NCBI GenBank assembly: GCA_026008535.1
Contig: BRKX01000017.1
Coordinates: 4,406,501 to 4,470,500 of the forward strand
Direction: 5' to 3'
Length of the DNA stretch: 64,000 nt
From: Perilla frutescens
Lineage: Eukaryota; Streptophyta; Magnoliopsida; Lamiales; Lamiaceae
The notes beneath the pieces are model-generated. The model ran no database searches. It had not been told where the DNA came from and was given only the letters and a program-made list of their open reading frames with translations. A program made the translations under genes and the position numbers. Each line of letters starts with the position of its first letter. The stretch's first letter is position 1. This document shows, piece after piece, positions 34,047-46,414 of the stretch.

Positions 34047-34165
34047 GGGGTGCAACAAGAGGACTTCCAATGGGGTCACCCATCCTAGTACTACTCTCGC
34101 ACAAGCACGCTTAACTTCGGAGTTCTGATGGGATCCGGTGTATTAGTGCTGGTATGATCGCACCC
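34047..34165 (-). rRNA. 5S rRNA: 5S rRNA gene copy 58, class A
   Basis: Class A copy with G25A, G65T, C95A, G97T and G108T, the same set as 29831-29949. Confidence 0.93.
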
Positions 34166-34575
34166 GTTAGAGTCTCTTCACAATATTTTCTTATAGCTGC
34201 CGGCACAGCGGGCGGTGGGGGTCTCTGAACTTCAAACGCGCGTAACTTTCAAACCGATTGAAGTTACGCGGCCCACAGCATGTTCACGCGAAGGTCTCGC
34301 CGAGCCGTACGACGTTACGAACAGTGCAAGCCCGTTGTGTTCACTATCCGAGGTCAAAAAAGAGCATAGAGTGCCGGTTTCGTGCCCCGCCGTGTTTCGA
34401 CGACCTCTAATTCAGAGAATGTGGTTCCCACACTCGTAATCACAGCACGTTGATGACGAAAGCTCTATGTCGCGAGTTCAGTTACTCACAGCGAGTAACA
34501 TAAAGCAAAAAAATGAACAAATTGCAAAAAAAAAAAAGAATAAATTGTGCGAAAATATGAATCTGAACTACAAAA

Positions 34576-34694
34576 GTGGTGCAACACGAGGACTTTCCAG
34601 GCGGTCACCCATCCTAGGACTACTCTCGCCCAAGCACCCTTAACTTTGGTGTTCTGATGGGATCCGGTGTATTAGTGCTGGTATGATCGCACCC
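34576..34694 (-). rRNA. 5S rRNA: 5S rRNA gene copy 59, class B
   Basis: Class B copy with G25A, T45A, G48A, A77C and C93G. Confidence 0.92.
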
Positions 34695-35104
34695 GTTAGA
34701 GTCTCTTCCCAATATTTTCTTACAGCTGCTGGCACAGAGGGCGGTGGGAGACTGTGAACTTCAAACGCGCCTAACTTTCGAACCGATTGGAGTTACCGAG
34801 CGCACAGCATGGTCACGCGAAGGTCTGGCAGATCCATACGACGTGAACGACTGGGCTTGCCCGTTGTGTGCACTATCCGAGGTCAAAAAAGACCATAGAG
34901 TGCCGGTTTTGTTGCCCGCCGTGTTTCGACGACCACTAATTCAGAGATTGTGGGTCCCACACTCATAATCACGGCACGCTGATGACAAAAGCTCTGTGTC
35001 GCGATTTCAGTTACTCACAACGAGTAACATAAAGCAAAAAAATCGAACAAATTGCAAAAAAAAAAAGAACAAATTATCCGAAAAGATGAGTCTGAACAAC
35101 AAAA

Positions 35105-35223
35105 GGGGTGCAACACGAGGACTTCCCATGGGGTCACCCATCCTAGTACTACTCTCGCCCAAGCACGCTTAACTTCGGAGTTTTGATGGGATCCGGTGCA
35201 TTAGTGCTGGTATGATCGCACCC
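35105..35223 (-). rRNA. 5S rRNA: 5S rRNA gene copy 60, class A
   Basis: Class A copy with G41A and C95A. Confidence 0.94.
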
Positions 35224-35630
35224 GTTAGAGTCTCTTCACAATAGTTTCGTATAGCTGCCGGCACAGCGGGCGGTGGGGCCTCTGAACTTCAAACACGCGT
35301 AACTTTCGAACCGATTGGAGTTACCGGGCGCACAGCATGTTCACGCGAAGGTCTCGCCGAGCCGTACGATGTTTAGAATAATTCTAGCCCGTTGTGTGTA
35401 CTATCCGAGGTCAATAAAGAGCGTAGAGTGCCGGTTTCGTGCCCCGCCGTGTTTCGACGACCTCTAATTCAGAGAATGTGATTCCCACACTCATAATCAC
35501 AGCACGTTGATGACGAAAGCTCTATGTCGCGAGTTCAGTTACTCACAGCGAGTAACATAAAGCAAAAAAATGAACAAATTGCAAAAAAAAAAGAATAAAT
35601 TATGCGAAAATATGAATCTGAACTACAAAA

Positions 35631-35749
35631 GTGGTGCAACACGAGGACTTTCCAGGGGGTCACCCATCCTAGTACTACTCTCGCCCAAGCACCCTTAACT
35701 TCGGTGTTCTGATGGGATCCAGTGTATTAGTGCTGGTATGATCGCACCC
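35631..35749 (-). rRNA. 5S rRNA: 5S rRNA gene copy 61, class B
   Basis: Class B copy with G25A, C29T and T45A. Confidence 0.92.
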
Positions 35750-36157
35750 GTTAGAGTCTCTTCCCCAATATTTTCTTACAGCTGCTGGCACAGAGGGCTG
35801 TGGGAGACTGTGACCTTCAAACGCGCCTAACTTTCGAACCGATTGGAGTTACCGGGCGCACAACATGGTCACGTGAAGGTCTGGCAGATCCATACGACGT
35901 GAACAACTGGGCTTGCCCGTTGTGTGCACTATCCGAGGTCAAACAAGACCGTAGAGTGCCGGTTTCGTTGCCCGCCGTGTTTTGACGACCACTAATTCAG
36001 AGATTGTGGGTCCCACACTCGTAATCACGGCACGCTGATGACGAAAGCTTTGTGTCGCGATTTCAGTTACTCACAACGAGTAACATAAAGCCATAAATCG
36101 AACAAATTGCAAAAAAAATGAACTAATTATCCGAAAAGATGAGTCTGAACTACAAAA

Positions 36158-36276
36158 GGGGTGCAACAAGAGGACTTCCAATGGGGTCACCTATCCTAGT
36201 ACTACTCTCGCCCAAGCACGCTTAACTTCGGAGTTCTGATGGGATCCGGTGCATTAGTGCTGGTATGATCGCACCC
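36158..36276 (-). rRNA. 5S rRNA: 5S rRNA gene copy 62, class A
   Basis: Class A copy with G85A, C95A, G97T and G108T. Confidence 0.93.
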
Positions 36277-36686
36277 GTTAGAGTCTCTTCACAATATTTT
36301 CTTATAGCTGCCGGCACAGCGGGCGGTGGGGGTTTCTGAACTTCAAATGCGCGTAACTTTCGAACCGATTGGAGTTACGGGGCGCACAGCATGTTCACGC
36401 GAAGGTCTCGCCGAGCCGTACGACATTAAGAATACTGCTAGCCCGTTGTGTGCACTATCCGAGGTCAAAAAAGAGCGTAGAGTGCTGGTTTCGTGCCCCG
36501 CCTTGTTTCGACGACCTCTAATTAAGAGAATGTGGTTCCCACACTCGTAATCACAGCACGTTGATGACGAAAGCTCTATGTCGCGAGTTCAGTTACTCAC
36601 AGCGAGTAACATAAAGCAAAAAAATGAACAAATTGCAAAAAAAGAAAAGAATAAATTATGCGAAAATATGAATCTGAACTACAAAA

Positions 36687-36805
36687 GTGGTGCAACACGA
36701 GGACTTTCCAGGGGGTTACCCATCCTAGTACTACTTTCGCCCAAGCACCCTTAACTTCGGTGTTCTGATGGGATCCGGTTCATTAGTGCTGGTATGATCG
36801 CACCC
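36687..36805 (-). rRNA. 5S rRNA: 5S rRNA gene copy 63, class B
   Basis: Class B copy with C26A, T45A, G70A (intermediate element) and G89A. Confidence 0.92.
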
Positions 36806-37214
36806 GTTAGAGTCTCTTCCCAATATTTTCTTACAGCTGCTGGCACAGAGGGCGGTGGGAGACTGTGAACTTCAAACGCGCGTAACTTTCGAACCGATTG
36901 GAGTTACCGGGCGCACAACATGTTCACGCGAAGTTCTAGAAGATCCATACGACGTGAACAATTGGGCTTGCCCATTGTGTGCACTATCCGAGGTCAAAAA
37001 AGACCGTAGAGTGTCGGTTTCGTTGCCCGCCGTGTTTCGACGACCACTAATTCAGAGATTGTGGGTTCCGCACTCGTAATCACGGCACGCTGATGACGAA
37101 AGCTCTGTGTCGCGATTTCAGTTACTCACAACGAGTAACATAAAGCAAAAAATGGAACAAATTGCAAAAAAAAAAAGAACAAATTATCCGAAATGATGAG
37201 TCTGAACTACAAAA

Positions 37215-37334
37215 GGGGTGCAACAAGAGGACTTCCAATGGGGTCACCCATCCTAGTACTACTTCTCACCCAAGCACGCTTAACTTCGGAGTTCTGCTGG
37301 GATCCGGTGCATTAGTGCTGGTATGATCGCACCC
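37215..37334 (-). rRNA. 5S rRNA: 5S rRNA gene copy 64, class A, 120 nt
   Basis: Class A copy with a 1-bp insertion in the intermediate element region, T38G, C67T, C95A, G97T and G108T. The insertion changes the box A to box C spacing, so function is doubtful. Confidence 0.91.
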
Positions 37335-37742
37335 GTTAGAGTCTCTACACAATATTTTCTTATAGATGCCGGCACAGCGGGCGGTGGGGGTTTCTGAACT
37401 TCAAACGCGCATAACTTTCAAACCGATTGGAGTTACGGGGCGCACAGCATGTTCACGCGAAGGTCTCGCCGAGCCGTACAACGTTACGATTAGTGCAAGC
37501 CCGTTGTGTTCACTATCCGAGGTCAAAAAAGAGCATAGAGTGCCGGTTTCGTGCCCCGCCGTGTTTCGACGACCTCTAATTAAGAGAAGGTGGTTCCCAC
37601 ACTCGTAATCACAGCACGTTGATGACGAAAGCTCTATGTCGCGAGTTCAGTTACTCACAGCGAGTAACATAAAGCAAAAAAATGAACAAATTTAAAAAAA
37701 AAAAGAATAAATTATGCGAAAATATGAATCTGAACTACAAAA

Positions 37743-37861
37743 GTGGTGCAACACGAGGACTTTCCAGGGGGTTACCCATCCTAGTACTACTCTCGCCCAA
37801 GCACCCTTAACTTCGGTGTTCTGATGGGATCCGGTGCATTAGTGCTGGTATGATCGCACCC
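37743..37861 (-). rRNA. 5S rRNA: 5S rRNA gene copy 65, class B
   Basis: Class B copy with T45A and G89A. Confidence 0.92.
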
Positions 37862-38271
37862 GTTAGAGTCTCTTCCCAATATTTTCTTACAGCTGCTGGC
37901 ACAGAGGGCGGTGGGAGACAGTGAACTTCAAACGCGCGTAACTTTCGAACCGATTGGAGTAACCGGGCGCACAGCATGTTCACGCGAACTTCTAGAAGAT
38001 CCATACGACGTGAAAAATTGGGCTTGCCCGTTGTGTGCACTATCCGAGGTCAAAAAAGACCGTAGAGTGTCGGTTTCGTTGCCCGCCGTGTTTCGACGAC
38101 CACTAATTCAGAGATTGTGGGTTCCGCACTCGTAATCACGGCACGCTGATGACGAAAGCTCTGTGTCGCGATTTCAGTTACTCACAACGAGTAACATAAA
38201 GCAAAAAATGGAACAAATTGCAAAAAAAAAAAAGAACAAATTATCCGAAATGATGAGTCTGAACTACAAAA

Positions 38272-38390
38272 GGGGTGCAACAAGAGGACTTCCAATGGGG
38301 TCACCCATCCTAGTACTACTCTCACCCAAGCACGCTTAACTTCGGAGTTCTGCTAGGATCCGGTGCATTAGTGCTGGTATGATCGCACCC
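38272..38390 (-). rRNA. 5S rRNA: 5S rRNA gene copy 66, class A
   Basis: Class A copy with C36T, T38G, C67T, C95A, G97T and G108T. It shares T38G and C67T with 37215-37334, so this dimer was duplicated before the insertion in copy 64. Confidence 0.93.
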
Positions 38391-38799
38391 GTTAGAGTCT
38401 CTTCACAATATTTTCTTATAGCTGCCGGCACAGCGGGCGGTGGGGGTCTCTGAACTTCAAACGCGCGTAACTTTCAAACCGATTGGAGTTACGGGGCGCA
38501 CAGCATGTTCACGTGAAGGTCTCGCCGAGCCGTACGACGTTACGAATAGTGCAAGCCCGTTGTGTTCACTATCCGAGGTCAAAAAAGAGCATAGAGTGCC
38601 GGTTTCATGCCCCGCCGTGTTTCGACGACCTCTAATTCAGAGAATGTGGTTCCCACACTCGTAATCACAGCACGTTGATGATGAAAGCTCTATGTCGCGA
38701 GTTCAGTTACTCACAGCGAGTAACATAAAGCAAAAAAATGAACAAATTGCAAAAAAAAAAAGAATAAATTGTGCGAAAATATGAATCTGAACTACAAAA

Positions 38800-38918
38800 G
38801 TGGTGCAACACGAGGACTTTCCAGGCGGTCACCCATCCTAGGACTACTCTCGCCCAAGCACCCTTAACTTCGGTGTTCTGATGGGATCCGGTGTATTAGT
38901 GCTGGTATGATCGCACCC
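38800..38918 (-). rRNA. 5S rRNA: 5S rRNA gene copy 67, class B
   Basis: Class B copy with G25A, T45A, A77C and C93G, close to 34576-34694. Confidence 0.92.
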
Positions 38919-39325
38919 GTTAGAGTCTCTTCCCAATATTTTCTTACAGCTGCTGGCACAGAGGGCGGTGGGAGACTGTGAACTTCAAACGCGCCTAACT
39001 TTCGAACCGATTGGAGTTACCGGGCGCACAGCATGGTCACGCGAAGGTCTGGCAGATCCATACGACGTGAACGACTGGCTTGCCCGTTGTGTGCACTATC
39101 CGAGGTCCAAAAAGACCGTAGAGTGCCGGTTTTGTTGCCCGCCGTGTTTCGACGACCACTAATTCAGAGATTGTGGGTCCCACACTCATAATCACGGCAC
39201 GCTGATGACAAAAGCTCTGTGTCGCGATTTCAGTTACTCACAACGAGTAACATAAAGCAAAAAATCGAACAAATTGCAAAAAAAAAAGAACAAATTATCC
39301 GAAAAGATGAGTCTGAACTACAAAA

Positions 39326-39444
39326 GGGGTGCAACACGAGGACTTCCCATGGGGTCACCCATCTTAGTACTACTCTCGCCCAAGCACGCTTAACTTCGGA
39401 GTTCTGATGGGATCCGGTGCATTAGTGCTGGTATGATCGCACCC
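39326..39444 (-). rRNA. 5S rRNA: 5S rRNA gene copy 68, class A
   Basis: Class A copy with G81A and C95A. Its -30 element is TATATG. Confidence 0.94.
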
Positions 39445-39850
39445 GTTAGAGTCTCTTCACAATATTTTCATATAGCTGCCGGCACAGCGGGCGGTGGGGG
39501 TCTCTGAACTTCAAACGCCGTAACTCTCGAACCGATTGGAGTTACGGGGCGCACAGCATGTTCACGCAAAGGTCTTGCCGAGCTGTTTGACGTTAAGAAT
39601 AGTGCTAGCCCGTAGTGTGCACTATCCGAGGTCAAAAAAGAGCGTAGAGTACCGGTTTCGTGCCCCGCCGTGTTTCGACGACCTATAATTCAGAGAATGT
39701 AGCTCCCACACTCGTAATCAAAGCACGTTGATGAAGAAAGCTCTTTGTCGCGAGTTCAGTTACTCACAGCGAGTAACATAAAGCAAAAAAATGAACAAAT
39801 TCCAAAAAAAAAGAATAAATTATCCGAAAATATGAGTCTGAACTACAAAA

Positions 39851-39970
39851 GTGGTGCAACACGAGGACTTTCCCAGGGGGTCACCAATCCTAGTACTACT
39901 CTCGCCCAAGCACCCTTAACTTCGGAGTTCTGATGGGATCAGGTACATTAGTGCTGGTATGATCGCACCC
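39851..39970 (-). rRNA. 5S rRNA: 5S rRNA gene copy 69, class B, 120 nt
   Basis: Class B copy with one extra base in the 97-101 region, C26T, G30T and G85T. The BamHI site is lost. Confidence 0.91.
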
Positions 39971-40380
39971 GTTAGAGTCGCTTCCCAATATTTTCTTACA
40001 GCTGCTGGCACAGAGGGCAGTGGGAGACTGTGAACTTCAAACGCGCCTAACTTTCAAACCGATTGGAGTTACCGGGCGCACAGCATGTTCACGCGAAGGT
40101 CTGGAAGATGCATACGAGGTGAACAACTGGGCTTGCCTGTTGTGTGCACTATCCCAGGTCAAAAAAGACCGTAGAGTGCCGGTTTCGTTGCCCGCCGTGT
40201 TTCGACGACCACTAATTCAGAGATTGTGGGTCCCACACCCGTAATCACGGCACGCTGATGACAAAAGCTCTGTGTCGCGATTTTAGTTACTCACAACGAG
40301 TAACATAAAGTAAAAAATCGAACAAATTGCCAAAAAAAAAAAGAACAAATTATCCGAAAAGATGAGTCTGAACTACAAAA

Positions 40381-40499
40381 GGGGTGCAATACGAGGACTT
40401 CCCAGGGGGTCACCCATTCTAGTAGTGCTCTCTCCCAAGCACGCTTAACTTCGGAGTTCTGATGGGATCCGGTGCATTAGTGCTGGTATGATCGCACCC
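40381..40499 (-). rRNA. 5S rRNA: 5S rRNA gene copy 70, class A
   Basis: Class A copy with C67A, T73C, G75C, G82A and G110A. C67A, G75C and G82A recur at 42489 and 44595. Confidence 0.92.
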
Positions 40500-40908
40500 G
40501 TTAGAGTCTCTTCACAATAGTTTCGTATAGCTGTCGGCACAGCGGGCGGTGGGGGTCTCTGAACTTCAAACGCGCGTAACTTTCGAACCGATTGGAGTTA
40601 CCGGGCGCACAACATGTTCACGCGAAGGTCTCATCGAGCCGTACGATGTTTAGAATAGTGCTAGCCCGTTGTGTGCACTATCCGAGGTCAAAAAAGAGCG
40701 TCGAGTGCCGGTTTCGTGCCCCGCCATGTTTCGACGACCTCTAATTCAGAGAATGTGGTTCCCACACTCGTAATCACAGCACGTTGATGACGAAAGGTCT
40801 ATGTCGCGAGTTCAGTTACTCACAGCGAGTAACATAAAGCAAAAAAATGAACAAATTGCAAAAAAAAAAAGAATAAATTATGCGAAAATATGAATCTGAA
40901 CTACAAAA

Positions 40909-41027
40909 GTGGTGCAACACGAGGACTTTCCAGGCGGTCACCTATCCTAGTACTACTCTCGCCCAAGCACCCTTAACTTCGGTGTTCTGATGGGGTCCAG
41001 TGTATTAGTGCTGGTATGATCGCACCC
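40909..41027 (-). rRNA. 5S rRNA: 5S rRNA gene copy 71, class B
   Basis: Class B copy with G25A, C29T, T33C, T45A, G85A and C93G. It is the last copy but one to carry T45A (the last is at 46942). Confidence 0.91.
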
Positions 41028-41435
41028 GTTAGAGTGTCTTCCCAATATTTTCTTACAGCTGCTGGCACAGAGGGCGGTGGCAGACTGTGAACTTCAAACG
41101 CGCCTAACTTTCGAATCGATTGGAGTAACCGGGCGCACAGAATGGTCACGCGAAGGTCTGGCAGATCCATACGACGTGAACAACTGGGCTTGCCCGTTGT
41201 GTGCACTATCCGAGGTCAAAAAAGACCGTAGAATGCCGGTTTCGTTGCCCGCCGTGTTTCGACGACTACTAATTCAGAGATTGTGGGTCCCACACTCGTA
41301 ATCACGGCACGCTGATGACAAAAGCTCTGTGTCGTGATTTCAGTTACTCACAACGAGTAATATAAAGTAAAAAATCGAACAAATTGCAAAAAAAAAAGAA
41401 CAAATTATCCGAACAGATGAGTCTGAACTACAAAA

Positions 41436-41554
41436 GGGGTGCAACACGAGGACTTCCCATGGGGTCACCCATCCTAGTACTACTCTCGTCCAAGCACGCT
41501 TAACTTCGGAGTTCTGATGGGATCCGGTGCATTAGTGCTGGTATGATCGCACCC
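41436..41554 (-). rRNA. 5S rRNA: 5S rRNA gene copy 72, class A
   Basis: Class A copy with G66A and C95A. First gene of the four-unit repeat. Its downstream spacer has GAACAGATGAG for GAAAAGATGAG. Confidence 0.94.
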
Positions 41555-41961
41555 GTTAGCGTCTCTTCACAATATTTTCGTATAGCTGCCGGCACAGCGG
41601 GCGGTGGGGGTTTCTGAACTTCAAACGCGCATAACTTTCGAACCGATTGGAGTTACGGGGCGCACAGCATGTTCACGCAAAGGTCTCGCCTAGCCGTATG
41701 ACGTTAAGAACAGTGCTAGCCCGTAGTGTGCACTATCCGAGGTCACAAAAGAGCGTAGAGTGCCGGTTTCGTGCCCCGCCGTGTTTCGACGACCTCTAAT
41801 TCAGAGAATGTGGTTCCCTCAATCGTAATCAAAGCACGTTGATGACGAAAGCTCTTTGTCGCGAGTTCAGTTACTCACAGCGAGTAACATAAAGTAAAAA
41901 AATGAACAAATTGCAAAAAAAAAGAATAAATTATCCGAAAATATGAGTCTGAACTACAAAA

Positions 41962-42080
41962 GTGGTGCAACACGAGGACTTTCCAGGGGGTCACCCATCC
42001 TAGTACTACTCTCGCCCAAGCACCCTTAACTTCGGAGTTCTGATGGGATCCGGTGCATTAGTGCTGGTATAATCGCACCC
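41962..42080 (-). rRNA. 5S rRNA: 5S rRNA gene copy 73, class B
   Basis: Class B copy with C10T only. Confidence 0.93.
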
Positions 42081-42488
42081 GTTAGAGTCTCTTCCCAATA
42101 TTTTCTTACAGCTACTGGCACAGAGGGCAGTGGGAGACTGTGAACTTCAAACGCGCCTAACTTTCAAACCGATTGAAGTTACCGGGCGCACAGCATGTTC
42201 ACGCGAAGGTCTGGAAGATGCATACGAGGTGAACAACTGGGCTTGCCCGTTGTGTGCACTATCCGAGGTCAAAAAAGACCGTAGAGTGCCGGTTTCGTTG
42301 CCCGCCGTGTTTCGACGACCACTAATTCAGAGATTGTGGGTCCCACACCCGTAATCACGGCACGCTGATGACAAAAGCTCTGTGTCGCGATTTTAGTTAC
42401 TCACAACGAGTAACATAAAGTAAAAAATCGAACAAATTGCCAAAAAAAAAGAACAAATTATCCGAAAAGATGAGTCTGAACTACAAAA

Positions 42489-42607
42489 GGGGTGCAACAC
42501 GAGGACTTCCCAGGGGGTCACCCATTCTAGTAGTACTCTCTCCCAAGCACGCTTAACTTCGCAGTTCTGATGGGATCCGGTGCATTAGTGCTGGTATGAT
42601 CGCACCC
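42489..42607 (-). rRNA. 5S rRNA: 5S rRNA gene copy 74, class A
   Basis: Class A copy with C46G, C67A, G75C and G82A. Confidence 0.92.
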
Positions 42608-43014
42608 GTTAGAGTCTCTTCACAATAGTTTCGTATAGCTGTCGGCACAGCGGGCGGTGGGGGTCTCTGAACTTCAAACGCGCGTAACTTTCGAACCGAT
42701 TGGAGTTACCGGGCGCACAACATGTTCACGCGAAGGTCTCACCGAGCCGTACGATGTTTAGAATAGTGCTAGCCCGTTGTGTGCACTATCCGAGGTCAAA
42801 AAAGAGCGTCGAGTGCCGGTTTCGTGCCCCGCCATGTTTCGACGACCTCTAATTCAGAGAATGTGGTTCCCACACTCGTAATCAAAGCACGTTGATGACG
42901 AAAGCTCTTTGTCGCGAGTTCAGTTACTCACAGCGAGTAACATAAAGCAAAAAAATGAACAAATTCCAAAAAAAAAGAATAAATTATCAGAAAATATGAG
43001 TCTGAACTACAAAA

Positions 43015-43133
43015 GTGGTGCAACACGAGGACTTTCCAGGGGGTCACCAATCCTAGTACTACTCTCGCCCAAGCACCCTTAACTTCGGAGTTCTGATGGG
43101 ATCCGGTGCATTAGTGCTGGTATGATCGCACCC
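43015..43133 (-). rRNA. 5S rRNA: 5S rRNA gene copy 75, class B
   Basis: Class B copy with G85T in box C. Confidence 0.93.
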
Positions 43134-43541
43134 GTTAGAGTCGCTTCCCAATATTTTCTTACAGCTGCTGGCACAGAGGGCGGTGGGAGACTGTGAACTT
43201 CAAACGCGCGTAACTTTCGAACCGATTGGAGTTACCGGGCGCACAGCATGTTCACGCGAAGGTCTGGAAGATCCATACGATGTCAACAACTGGGCTTTCC
43301 CGTTGTGTGCACTATCCGAGGTCAAAAAAGACCGTAGAGTGCCGGTTTCGTTGCCCGCCGTGTTTCGACGACCACTAATTCAGAGATTGTGGGTCCTACA
43401 CTCGTAATCACGGCACGCTGATGACAAAAGCTCTGTATCGTGATTTCAGTTACTCACAACGAGTAATATAAAGTAAAAAATCGAACAAATTGCAAAAAAA
43501 AAAGAACAAATTATCCGAACAGATGAGTCTGAACTACAAAA

Positions 43542-43660
43542 GGGGTGCAACACGAGGACTTCCCATGGGGTCACCCATCCTAGTACTACTCTCGCCCAAG
43601 CACGCTTAACTTCGGAGTTCTGATGGGATCCGGTGCATTAGTGCTGGTATGATCGCACCC
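43542..43660 (-). rRNA. 5S rRNA: 5S rRNA gene copy 76, class A
   Basis: Class A copy with C95A only, so a good candidate for a functional gene. The -30 element is TATACG. Confidence 0.96.
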
Positions 43661-44066
43661 GTTAGCGTCTCTTCACAATATTTTCGTATAGCTGCCGGCA
43701 CAGCGGGCGGTGGGGGTTTCTGAACTTCAAACGCCGTAACTTTCGAACCGATTGGAGTTACGGGGCGCACAGCATGTTCACGCAAAGGTCTCGCCTAGCC
43801 GTATGACGTTAAGAACAGTGCTAGCCCGTAGTGTGCACTATCCGAGGTCACAAAAGAGCGTAGAGTGCCGGTTTCGTGCCCCGCCGTGTTTCGACGACCT
43901 CTAATTCAGAGAATGTGGTTCCCACAATCGTAATCAAAGCACGTTGATGACGAAAGCTCTTTGTCGCGAGTTCAGTTACTCACAGCGAGTAACATAAAGC
44001 AAAAAAATGAACAAATTGCTAAAAAAAAGAATAAATTATCCGAAAATATGAGTCTGAACTACAAAA

Positions 44067-44185
44067 GTGGTGCAACACGAGGACTTTCCAGGGGGTCACC
44101 CATCCTAGTACTACTCTCGCCCAAGCACCCTTAACTTCGGAGTTCTGATGGGATCCGGTGCATTAGTGCTGGTATAATCGCACCC
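44067..44185 (-). rRNA. 5S rRNA: 5S rRNA gene copy 77, class B
   Basis: Class B copy with C10T, same as 41962-42080. Confidence 0.93.
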
Positions 44186-44594
44186 GTTAGAGTCTCTTCC
44201 CAATATTTTCTTACAGCTACTGGCACAGAGGGCAGTGGGAGACTGTGAACTTCAAACGCGCCTAACTTTCAAACCGATTGAAGTTACCGGGCGCACAGCA
44301 TGTTCACGCGAAGGTCTGGAAGATGCATACGAGGTGAACAACTGGGCTTGCCCGTTGTGTGCACTATCCGAGGTCAAAAAAGACCGTAGAGTGCCGGTTT
44401 CGTTGCCCGCCGTGTTTCGACGACCACTAATTCAGAGATTGTGGGTCCCACACCCGTAATCACGGCACGCTGATGACAAAAGCTCTGTGTCGCGATTTTA
44501 GTTACTCACAACGAATAACATAAAGTAAAAAATCGAACAAATTGCCAAAAAAAAAAGAACAAATTATCCGAAAAGATGAGTCTGAACTACAAAA

Positions 44595-44713
44595 GGGGTG
44601 CAACACGAGGACTTCCCAGGGGGTCACCCATTCTAGTAGTACTCTCTCCCAAGCACGCTTAACTTCGGAGTTCTGATGGGATCCGGTGCATTAGTGCTGG
44701 TATGATCGCACCC
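44595..44713 (-). rRNA. 5S rRNA: 5S rRNA gene copy 78, class A
   Basis: Class A copy with C67A, G75C and G82A. Its promoter side is followed by the oversized fused spacer. Confidence 0.93.
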
Positions 44714-45364
44714 GTTAGAGTCTCTTCACAATAGTTTCGTATAGCTGTCGGCACAGCGGGCGGTGGAGGTCTCTGAACTTCAAACGCGCGTAACTTTCGA
44801 ACCGATTGGAGTTACCGGGCGCACAACATGTTCACGCGAAGGTCTCACCGAGCCGTACGATGTTTAGAATAGTGCTAGCCCGTTGTGTGCACTATCCGAG
44901 GTCAAAAAAGAGCGTCGAGTGCCGGTTTCGTGCCCCGCCATGTTTCGACGACCTCTAATTCAGAGAATGTGGTTCCCACATTCGTATAGCTGCCGGCACA
45001 GCGGGCGGTGGGGGTTTCTGAACTTCAAACGCGCGTAGATTCGAACCGATTGGAGTTACGGGGCGCACAGCATGTTCACGTAAAGGTCTTGCCGAGCCGT
45101 TTGACGTTTAGAATAGTGCTAGCCCGTAGTGTGCACTATCCGAGGTCAAAAAAGAGCGTAGAGTGCCGGTTTCGTGCCCCGCCGTGTTTCGACGACCTAT
45201 AATTCAGAGAATGTGGCTCCCACACTCGTAATCAAAGCACGTTGATGACGAAAGCTCTTTGTCGCGAGTTCAGTTACTCACAGCGAGTAACATAAAGCAA
45301 AAAAATGAACAAATTCCAAAAAAACAGAATAAATTATCAGAAAATATGAGTCTGAACTACAAAA
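44714..45364. repeat. fused double spacer (651 bp, no gene at the junction)
   Basis: Spacer-a of gene copy 78 runs to GGTTCCCACA at 44980. It then joins TTCGTATAGCTGCC, which is the start of another spacer-a, without an intervening 5S gene. TCGTA is common to both parents. The second spacer (to about 45230) resembles the one next to gene copy 68 (GAGCCGTTTGACG, ACCTATAATTC). The region therefore carries two -30-like elements, and only the one near 44.74 kb is next to a gene start. Confidence 0.88.
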
Positions 45365-45483
45365 GTGGTGCAACACGAGGACTTTCCAGGGGGTCACCAA
45401 TCCTAGTACTACTCTCGCCCAAGCACCCTTAACTTCGGAGTTCTGATGGGATCCGGTGCATTAGTGCTGGTATGATCGCACCC
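45365..45483 (-). rRNA. 5S rRNA: 5S rRNA gene copy 79, class B
   Basis: Class B copy with G85T, matching 43015-43133. It lies 651 bp from the previous gene instead of about 408. Confidence 0.93.
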
Positions 45484-45889
45484 GTTAGAGTCGCTTCCCA
45501 ATATTTTCTTACAGCTGCTGGCACAGAGGGCGGTGGGAGACTGTGAACTTCAAACGCGCGTAACTTTCGAACCGATTGGAGTTACCGGGCGCACAGCATG
45601 TTCACGCGAAGGTCTGGAAGATCCATACGATGTCAACAACTGGGCTTTCCCGTTGTGTGCACTATCCGAGGTCAAAAAAGACCGTAGAGTGCCGGTTTCG
45701 TTGCCCGCCGTGTTTCGACGACCACTAATTCAGAGATTGTGGGTCCCACACTCGTAATCACGGCACGCTGATGACGAAAGCTCTGTGTCGCGATTTCAGT
45801 TACTCACAACGAGTAACATAAATCAAAAATCGAACAAATTGCCAAAAAAAAGAACAAATTATCCGAAAAGATGAGTCTGAACTACAAAA

Positions 45890-46007
45890 GGGGTGCAACA
45901 CGAGGACTTCCCAGGGGTCACCCATTCTAGTACTACTCTCGCCCAAGCACGCTTAACTTCGGAGTTCTGATGGGATCCGGTGCATTAGTGCTGGTATGAT
46001 CGCACCC
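45890..46007 (-). rRNA. 5S rRNA: 5S rRNA gene copy 80, class A, 118 nt
   Basis: Class A copy lacking one C of the 91-95 run, with G82A. Confidence 0.93.
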
Positions 46008-46414
46008 GTCAGAGTCTCTTCACAATATTTTCTTATAGCTGCCGTCACAGCGGGCGGTGTGGGTCTCTGAACTTCAATCGCGCGTAACTTTCGAACCGAT
46101 TGGAGTTACGGGGCGCACAGCATGTTCACGCGAAGGTCTCGCCGAGCCGTACGACGTCAAGAATAGTGCTAGCCCATTATGTGCACTATCCGACGTCAAA
46201 AAAGAGCGTAGAGTGCCGGTTTCGTTGCCCGCCGTGTTTCGACGACCACTAATTCAGACATTTTGGGTCCCACACTCGTAATCACGGCACGCTGATGACG
46301 AAAGCTCTGTGTCGCGATTTCAGTTACTCACAATGAGTAACATAAATCAAAAAATCGAACAAATTGCAAAAAAAAAGAACAAATTATCCGAAAAGATGAG
46401 TCTGAACTACAAAA

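Larger units (their letters stand above)
41436..45889. repeat. four-unit higher-order repeat (~2106 bp), two copies
   Basis: A-B-A-B blocks start at 41436 and 43542. Matching pairs of genes are 41436/43542, 41962/44067, 42489/44595 and 43015/45365. They share private variants (GTATAATC; C67A/G75C/G82A; CACCAATCC). The second block is about 243 bp longer because of extra spacer at 44.98-45.23 kb. The gene at 40381 matches 42489 and 44595, so part of an earlier copy lies to the left. Confidence 0.88.
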
